Assembly (NCBI GenBank): GCA_950106755.1
Contig: OX467085.1
Location: 2,728,001 to 2,792,000, forward strand
DNA length: 64,000 nt
Direction of reading: 5' to 3'
DNA from: Climacium dendroides
Lineage: Eukaryota; Streptophyta; Bryopsida; Hypnales; Climaciaceae
The first letter of the stretch is position 1, and each line of letters starts with the position of its first letter. Of the stretch, positions 57,348-64,000 are shown piece after piece. The notes beneath the pieces are model-generated. The model saw nothing but the letters and a program-made list of their open reading frames with translations, made no database searches and was not told the origin of the DNA. The position numbers and the translations under genes are program-made.

Positions 57348-57577
57348 GTAAGAGATTCAGGTTGAGTCGACTTGATCTGAGAATGTCGTCTGCCACCTAG
57401 TGTTCCAGCCAGCATAGGTGATGTATTGATTTACTTCACGTGATAATGAATGAAGAGTTCGAAGTAAGCAAAACGACAAAGGTGCATTTGACGTTCAAAA
57501 TGAAATGTGTAGTTTAGGTCGGTCCGAGCTGAATAGAGAGCTCCAAATTGACCGTGACATACAAAATTGCGTTGCAG

Positions 57578-58947
57578 GAATTCTCATCGGCAATGTACAA
57601 GCGGTTCGCTTTGCTAGATGTACTAAAGGCCCAGAAGGTTGCAAAAGGCAAGGACGCCAAGGAGAAGCTCGAGATCCGAAACGAGATGAAGATAATCACA
57701 GCTCTGGACGTCGTGTACAACCTGTGGAGCAAGGTCATTTCTAGTGCTACGCATGGGGAGTTGATAGACCCCAATACTAGACTGAAGTACAACGAGAAGG
57801 CCACTTGGAAGCCCGAGCAAGGGAATTTGACGCATGAGTTCTTCAAAGTGCTCGGAAACCTTTCCTTCAATGACTTGTCGAAGCTGTCCAAACATATTCT
57901 GCATCAGAATCCAGGGACCAAGAACAAGGACTACCCGAAGGTCACAATCAAGCTTCTCTCTGCTGTACAGGAGAGCTGCTACACTGCTAAGGAGTGGGTG
58001 GAGAGAAGGAAGCGCAAGCACAAGGTGAAGATGGAGCTTCACGCCCTGGACGCAAGTCTCGGCTCATGTCCTCCTTGAACGAGCTGAACCACGAGAAGTG
58101 GAGGGAGTTCAAACGAAGTCGGAACTTCACGAGTGCCACCATGAACGTGCTGCTAGAGCAGCCAGGGAACGAATACTGGATGGAGGCGAAGTAGTCAAGA
58201 GCAAAGGGGAAGAGCGCTGAGGAGATGTCAATGTACGCGGCTGAGTTCTTCCGGGTCTTCCTGCAGCAGAGAAACAATTTTGTGCCCCCAAAATCCACTA
58301 CATACTATCGTCCATATGACGTTATGTATAAGACGTACCAAGATTGGCCTAGAGGCATGCTCACTACAGAAAACGTGAAGGACATCAAGCTTGGAGTGTG
58401 GGACCTGCGTTACACCCCGAATGTGGTGTCAAAGTCTAAGTGTACGCCAGCCGATCCATACTTCGCTGCAGTTGTCGAGTCCTTCCAAGAAAAGGGCCAG
58501 CCCCTTCTCGAGGACATTCCGGTGTAGGTGCTCATTTGTTCCGACCTCACCGAGCAAACGCAAGCACTTCACTTCATAGATAGCAATCCCGCGTTGAAGG
58601 AGTACTCCATGAGTTTCTCTAACTACATGCCCTCACCCAATGAGCGTATCGGTGACTTGTCTGCACGAAGCAAGAAGGCGGTGGAACCAATTTACCTGAC
58701 CATCCTGCAAAGCCTTAGCAATGCTAGGACGATGAAAATGAGGTCTTCCTATGATGCTCCCAATACGAGGCCCGGGGCCTTACAAGGCCCATTTACGAGG
58801 CCCGGGGCTTACAACGAGCTAGAATTCAGGATTAATAATATTGAGCTACGGATGGAGTTCTTCCTCAATCTTGTGAGGAAATTCTGTGCTCCAGGAGAAA
58901 GCGTAATGTCATTCTTCGCTGGGTCGAAGTTCACGTGTGCTGCGATG
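57578..58947 (+). pseudogene. E1 multidomain gene, exon 2 (methyltransferase-like)
   Basis: It starts after TTGCAG and ends at GTAAGC. It carries the same -1 frameshift (near 58,053) and the same TAG (58,192) as E0, so both copies inherited them from one damaged parent. Another TAG at 58,525 replaces TGG. The C-terminal end reads KFCAPGESVMSFFAGSKFTCAAM, closer to the FxGxG...AA motif of beta-class methyltransferases than the E0 copy. An 18-bp insertion near 58,767-58,800 duplicates GAGGCCCGGGGC. Confidence 0.6.
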
Positions 58948-58989
58948 GTAAGCCTGAACACAATGAATTCCACAATGTAATGTTTTGGC

Positions 58990-59185
58990 TATGGTTAAGG
59001 TCGATTCGACCTGAATAAAATGAACATGTATTTCTTCTTGAAATTATAAGGTAATAGAAACCAGGTCGGGTCGACCTGACTCGTAGCATTCACTGGAGTG
59101 TGTTCCTCCATAGTTTGGCTCGACGTGACCGGTGGCATTGAGTGCCTAAGAGTGAACTTTAGGTTGGGTTGACCTGACCCAACCT
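58990..59185. repeat. Type-1 palindromes in E1 intron 2
   Basis: At 58,996-59,016 (AAGGTCGATTCGACCTGAA), 59,061-59,081 (CAGGTCGGGTCGACCTGA) and about 59,160-59,180 (degenerate). These are orthologous to the E0 sites. Confidence 0.75.
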
Positions 59186-59280
59186 ACTGTTGACGTTACA
59201 TGAAATACCATTGTATCCTCGTTAGGGAATTTTCATACTATCGTAATCTGATAGTATGTGACGTTGTGTGTGACTTTGCA

Positions 59281-60241
59281 GATGAGTGGGGTTAATGTGT
59301 TTGCTGTGGGGGACTCGGAGGAGTCTGACCAGTAGACTGAAATTGCAACCACTGCGAAGAAACTGGATAAGAACAATTTTCTTCCAGAGGGATACTTTGT
59401 CGATGAGGGCAAATTCCCGCGCCGACCATCGGGGTCAAGTACGCCTTCGTCATCAAAGCGCAAGGGGAAGGCAACTGGAGAGGCAAGCACGCCGTCCGAT
59501 CGGAGGTCATTTGCAATCATATTGTGTGAGTCCTCCGACAGCGATGGGGTAGCCGGTGATGACGACGACGACGACGACGACGTTCCCATGGATCGGAGCA
59601 CCCCTCCAGTGATCCGCTCTCAAAGCATCCGGGGATCATCTGCGTCGTCGGGTCAACAACTTGACTTGTCTACCATGCCGTCACCAGCCTCCAGGGATAA
59701 GCGAAAGAGGGGAAGATCGCAAGCCGACGACGACTATGATGCAGAAATTGCAGAGCTAAAGAGGAGGCGGGAACTGGATCAAATGATGTTTGACAAGCAG
59801 GCCAGGGAGATGGCGGAGTTGCGACAGTTTATGGTGGCAATGTCACAAAAGAACGACTCCAAATTGGAGGCCATTATCAAAAGTCTTGGTGGGGCCATGC
59901 CTCTAGCATCCGTACAACCGTCTCAGGTTGACCAAGTGCTTTTGCTGTAGGGAGCGCCAGCAAGACCAACGATGAGTGGATCCTCAAGCTTACCCTCCAC
60001 TCCACGATTGACTGGGGTGCCTTCTGTCTCTCTCACTCCTCTTGCAGGTTCCGCAGATCCTCCAGCTCCTCCTCCTACTAAGGAGTGCCCCTCCACCCTT
60101 GCACCTCCACCTGATGACGAGGACATGGCTCGAGTTCCACATGATGGTGGCAGGTCCTCAGAGACCTTGGAGTCTAGCCCGAAGATGCCCGCGGATCCTG
60201 CCATCGCCATTGATGATGATCGGAGTCATGCACTTAGATGA
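59281..60241 (+). pseudogene. E1 multidomain gene, exon 3 (acidic/coiled-coil)
   Basis: It begins MSGVNVFAVGD after TTTGCAG. It contains an Asp run (GDDDDDDDDVP), a basic SRDKRKRGR, a coiled coil (AEIAELKRRRELDQMMF, AREMAELRQFMVAMS) and a Pro-rich part. TAG at 59,333 (TGG in E0) and 59,948 (CAG in E0). At about 60,227 a deletion between CATGCA repeats, relative to E0 14,680-15,100, fuses it out of frame to the next exon. Confidence 0.6.
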
Positions 60242-60479
60242 TGACGTCTCTATTCCCGACGCTCAACTTCTGGAGATTGAAATGCTAGACCCTGTTGGAC
60301 CGACGTTGTCTTTGCCGGAAAAGATAACCTCATTCCCATGCGTCTTTAATCTCTGCGCTAATAGGTACCTCTGTATTCATATATAGTCTGCGACAATTGG
60401 ATTTTGCCTTTTTCCTTGAGTTTCGAAATGTGTCAGTGCAGCTTAGTAACTGGCTGCACATTTGTCCGTTTGATAGCAG

Positions 60480-61280
60480 GGATCGGTTCCCCCATCTGAA
60501 CGTGGAGATACGTCAAAGGATGTTGAGATTCCATTGACGTCCAAGGTGACTGTCGCCGAGAAGTGGCTGAATGTTGTCCTGGACTTGAATGGAGTCTTGT
60601 GTGTCTATGAAGACGCCAAGTACAAGGGGTGGGCTGTGCACGTCGAGAATGCAGACCAACCGCACTCCGCCACGATTCCTGCGATTGTAGGACCGAAGGT
60701 GGTCTTTGTCCGCCCAAATTGCGCTCATTTCCTTCATGAGCTAGGATTGATAGCACACGTTTCTATTTGGAGCTCCATGAAGAAGTTTACCGTTCAAAAA
60801 ATCGTCGATTATCTTTTTGTCGGTCTGGATAAGCCTCGCATTATACTTGGGCAGGAGTCTTGCACGACGCTCAAGTGTGAGGAACAAGGCCGGATAGTCA
60901 CATTCAGGGAGCCAGGCACCACCAAGGACCCGTTCGTGAAGGACGCGAACACCTTGTTTAATAATTTCAATGGGCAATTTCTTCGAGAGAATACTGTCAT
61001 AGTTGACGATAGTCCTATGAAGCACTTCATGAACAAGTCGGAGAACGTCGTTCTCCCCATCAGTTGGTCTCCCAAGGGTAACGGCCCCAGGGACTCATAT
61101 TTGGACATGGTCCTTTTGCCCTGGCTCAGGCGACTTCACGTAGCTCGAGATGAAGGGTTGAAATCATTTCGCAAGAGTAGTGCGGGGAAAATTGGGCGGA
61201 AGATGTTGTATGACGAGAGAAATCGTGGCATGTACAATAGTCTTATGGATGCAGTCAGAGTGTCTTCAACGTACCGATAG
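60480..61280 (+). CDS. E1 FCP1-like (HAD) phosphatase exon, intact
   Basis: Open from the AG acceptor before 60,480 to TAG 61,278. It encodes VVLDLNGVLCV, FVRPNCAHFLHELG, VSIWSSMKK, IILGQESCT, TVIVDDSPMKHFMNK and LLPWLRRLH. This is a complete FCP1-like HAD core of about 210 residues with Asn for the second Asp of motif I. The E0 copy has two stops here, so this copy is the better preserved. Neighbouring exons in E1 are damaged. Confidence 0.7.
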   Translation, partial: GSVPPSERGDTSKDVEIPLTSKVTVAEKWLNVVLDLNGVLCVYEDAKYKGWAVHVENADQPHSATIPAIVGPKVVFVRPNCAHFLHELGLIAHVSIWSSMKKFTVQKIVDYLFVGLDKPRIILGQESCTTLKCEEQGRIVTFREPGTTKDPFVKDANTLFNNFNGQFLRENTVIVDDSPMKHFMNKSENVVLPISWSPKGNGPRDSYLDMVLLPWLRRLHVARDEGLKSFRKSSAGKIGRKMLYDERNRGMYNSLMDAVRVSSTYR

Positions 61281-61378
61281 CACACTGCATTTCATTGCTG
61301 TTCATGAGCCACGTGGATGTAGTGATTGTGTCATCGTCTAATCGGTGTTACGAGAGGGTAGTTTATTTATTGCTTTAG

Positions 61379-61572
61379 TTCAGGTCGAGTCGTGCTGAAT
61401 GACATGTGGATTGTTCTCTGAGTTCCTAGTGAACTTCAGCTCGCCTCGACCTTAATGGCTCATGCATTCGCATGTATGGTTAGAGATATACGTAATTTCT
61501 GTAATATAATTTTTTTATGAATACCTTTCTGTATTTTCTTCTTCCTCCAGTTTAGGTCGGGTCGACCTCCTT
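61379..61572. repeat. Type-1 palindromes in E1 last intron
   Basis: At 61,379-61,402 (TTCAGGTCGAGTCGTGCTGAA) and 61,553-61,570 (TTTAGGTCGGGTCGACCT), with a degenerate site near 61,437-61,457. Confidence 0.65.
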
Positions 61573-61680
61573 CGATGGCCAGGACTTCCTAGACTGCATA
61601 TTTGCTATTGGAGTTTACTTGTAAATGTAATGACAATTACAGTTTTTGATTAAATTGTTCTAATCTCTTTGTTTTCTTAG

Positions 61681-62085
61681 AATTTGGGAACGTCGTCCTC
61701 TCTAGTTCGGCACACCAGTCTTCCGTGCATTGCATCAGCTGACTCTTTCTCCGACTACGGGCATAATCTAATTCTGAGTACAAGAAACTTCATGTGTTCG
61801 GCTGCCACTGCAAATTCGACAATGGACTTCTCCCTAAAGCCCGTTGATGATGAGGTGGTGGATAGTCCCCCGGGTTCAGCTCCACATCATCCAAAATCAT
61901 GTTCTCCATCGCCCATGAAGTCTAGCGATGTTTTTGCTACACCGATGTTGTCCTCACCTTGCGATAGAGCAACATAGCGGAAACTATATGGTGAGGACGT
62001 GGGTCCTTCTTCGGATGTTCAAGGAAGTATGTGGGCTCTCCAAGCTCATGAATTACAAGCAAGTACAACCACAGGCCGAAGATGA
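61681..62085 (+). pseudogene. E1 last exon: Ser/Pro-rich tail
   Basis: It follows a TTTTCTTAG acceptor and reads to TGA 62,083 with one TAG at 61,975 in the context T-stop-RKLYG. It is homologous to 12,828-13,232 and 36,665-37,312. No known domain. Confidence 0.5.
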
Positions 62086-62349
62086 CGAAGGCAATCGTGG
62101 AGCTCAAGAGTAAATGACACGTATAGTACTTGTTCATAGTGTACAGTCATACATTCATGCTTCATGAAAGCTCAATGTGCATATTACAAAAGAACTCAAA
62201 GCTCGAGTGAATCACACTCGTAGCTTTTATAGTGTACGCAGAACAATGTAATGAACTACATTACTGGCCTTTATAGTTCGTTGCTTGTAATATAGTGTCA
62301 CTGGACCTAGCCAAGCATAGTTGAAGATGTATGGAACAACTCATGGTAT

Positions 62350-62539
62350 ACAAGTGAAAGGTCAATATGAACGTTTACCTTGTGATTATGATATTTGATT
62401 CCTACTTGTGTTCATCTGATTTTAATTCTTGTATGATTTGAATATTGTTTGAGGAATTCTCTTCTACGTTTTCCAATGAAATTAGACTTCTGTAACTCTC
62501 ATTTCGGTGGAATACTCTCATTTTAATGAATATTACGTT
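62350..62539 (+). repeat. E1 right terminal region
   Basis: Ends ACTCTCATTTTAATGAATAT TACGTT at 62,539, followed by the TGTC duplication. It is the reverse complement of the E0 left end at 12,373-12,560. Confidence 0.8.
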
Positions 62540-62543
62540 TGTC

Positions 62544-64000
62544 CATGAAATAGCACGGACAAATGCAAAGATTTGGGAGAGGATATGATTTATGGGGCTC
62601 TGCAATTCAGGTCGCATCGACCTGAATTGTAGTATGGGTCATGTGACGTACATTACCGACACGTTAATGAACTCATTTATTAGTCCATTTGTTTATAAAT
62701 AGGTGTCTAATATCGTGATAGTTATTTATTTGTTGGTCTTACAACTTATTTGACACGTTAGATTGCATAGGGTATTCTTTGCAGTTCAGGTCGGACCGAC
62801 CTGATCTGCATTGAATTTGGACGACTTTGTTATTTGTCTTCTGACATGTTAGTCCAATTCCCATCCATTTAGTTGCCTTTTTTGTATAGAAAATGTTAGT
62901 AGGTGTACATTTCAAGTCGGACCGACCTGAAATGTAGGTTTATCTCATCTAAAAATTTTCATGGAACTTGCCCGAACCTAGGATATGTGTTTGAAGGGAT
63001 ATGCAATTCAGGTCGATGCGACCTGAATTGCAGTTTCGTTCAGGCGCCTTACATTCGTGGTACGTTTAGGAATTCAGTGTGACAAGATGATACCCGGGTA
63101 GTATTGGGCTGATTCTGGGGAATTTGTGTGGTTGTGGCTGGTCATTTCTTTCTTTGACATTCTGAATTCTAATTCGTAGACCTTAAGGAAACCCTAAACC
63201 CTAAACCCTAAGCAATGGACCCTAAAAAAACCCTGGACCCTAAGCACTGAACCCTAAACAAACCCTGGAACTGAAGTACTGGACCCTAAACAATGAATGC
63301 CATTTTCTGAACCCTAAACCCTAAACGAAGTCCTGTGCATTATAACTCACTTCGGGAATTAAAAAATGAGGATCTTGAAATGCAATGCAGATGGATTAAT
63401 CTCCTAAACCTGCAATATTATCCACATTTTCAACAAACTCAAGAGTTGAAAAATGCCAAAGAAATCAAAAACATCTCAAACCAGCAGACCACCTAAACCT
63501 AAAACCAAAAAGTCATTGTACAAACCTACAACATCCCAAACAAGCATGTTTCCATCTAGAAACTCCCAAACCATGAATTCTAACAGAAAACAACAAACCT
63601 CACGAGAACTAAAAAAGGAACGTACGCACACGATACATCCCGCAAGTTAAACCCCATTGGACATTGCAGCTAGCTTTACAACAATCACAGAAATCACTAT
63701 TCAAAGCTGAGATGGTGCAAGAGAATTGAAATTAATACATACCTGAGTTTCTACAAGCAAGCGCTATGCAACTTCAGCCTCAACTTAGCTCCTACTTTCA
63801 GTGTAGCTGCTTATTATGGACTCCACAATCTTGTAACTCCAGTGCTACAATTGTCAATCTGAAATGCAAAAAACAAACCAATTTTAAAAAACTTACATTG
63901 CAAACCAAATGCCAAGAAACAAACTGCAAACATATTCCAAGCAACCACATTCCTTCCAACAATTACAAAGAAAGATCCAATCTGTTGGGAGCAAATACCA
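62544..64000 (-). mobile_element. Element E0 resumed (right part, runs off the window)
   Basis: The sequence CATGAAATAGCACGGACAAAT directly after the TGTC duplication matches the first unit of the E0 upstream duplication (21,667). It continues with palindromes at about 62,604, 62,783, 62,909 and 63,003, the telomere-like tract at 63,188-63,320, and DNA homologous to E1 33,900-32,447 in reverse. No gene is present. It is the upstream region of the E0 minus-strand gene, now 40 kb away. Confidence 0.75.
63188..63320 (-). repeat. Telomere-like CCCTAAA tract in E0
   Basis: Interrupted CCCTAAA units (AACCCTAAACCCTAAACCC and AACCCTAAACAAACCC), the inverted homologue of 33,120-33,262. Confidence 0.75.

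Larger units (their letters stand above)
22085..62539 (+). mobile_element. Element E1, giant DNA transposon-like element
   Basis: The left end AACACAATATTCA at 22,085 and the right end TGAATATTACGTT at 62,539 form an imperfect terminal inverted repeat. TGTC flanks both sides (22,081-22,084 and 62,540-62,543), and E0 sequence resumes correctly after it. Without E2 the element is about 18.7 kb. It carries a minus-strand DUF7869-like gene at the left and a plus-strand multidomain gene at the right, with type-1 palindromes between and within them. The pairing of these two ends is inferred from the duplication and from the parallel with E2. Confidence 0.7.

Noticed and set aside
32447..64000. Long inverted repeat (32,447-33,900 and 62,600-64,000) as terminal repeats of one element
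   Set aside because: E1 ends at 62,539, inside this span. The right arm belongs to E0, which is in opposite orientation, so the repeat is the homologous upstream region of two elements.

Overview
The window looks like nuclear DNA of a green plant. The reasons are multi-exon genes with GT-AG introns, tracts of the plant telomere motif TTTAGGG, a CACTA-type insertion, a plant retrotransposon gag-like ORF and an AT-rich intergenic background. The species cannot be told; an early-diverging land plant or streptophyte alga is only a guess. I see no host housekeeping gene. Almost everything recognisable belongs to mobile elements nested in one another.

Layout: 1-4,080 is AT-rich repeat DNA. 4,080-12,310 (minus) is a decayed multi-exon gene (here 'gene 2') with a ParB-like DGNHR box and possible methyltransferase motifs. 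It is split by a 3.6-kb retroelement-like insertion (5,730-9,293). Element E0 starts at 12,373. Its minus-strand gene runs to 21,012 and is itself split by a 1.6-kb insertion (15,675-17,286). At 22,084 E0 is interrupted by element E1 (22,085-62,539, 4-bp duplication TGTC), and E0 resumes at 62,544 and runs off the window. E1 is in turn interrupted by element E2 (35,176-56,940, 4-bp duplication CATT). E2 carries a CACTA-like insertion (42,049-43,874) in an exon.

E1 and E2 share one plan although their proteins are strongly diverged. Both have terminal inverted repeats of the type AACAYAATATTCA. Near one end both have a tRNA-like segment and then an outward-facing gene for a ~945-residue DUF7869-like protein with a D...D...D pattern, a candidate transposase. 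On the opposite strand both have a long multi-exon gene encoding, in order, a ParB/sulfiredoxin-like domain, a degenerate beta-class DNA-methyltransferase-like domain, a coiled-coil/low-complexity region, an FCP1-like HAD phosphatase domain and a Ser/Pro-rich tail. Splice phases indicate that at least the ParB, methyltransferase and phosphatase parts are one gene.

The most striking feature is a set of about sixty short palindromes in the introns and intergenic parts of these elements. E0 and E1 carry only the type with half-site TTCAGGTCG; E2 carries only the type with half-site TTCAGCGCG. I propose that they are element-specific binding sites (parS-like or subterminal transposase sites) that diverged together with an element-encoded protein. 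A second oddity is that nearly all in-frame stops in these genes are TAG, including all four in the otherwise frame-intact E2.
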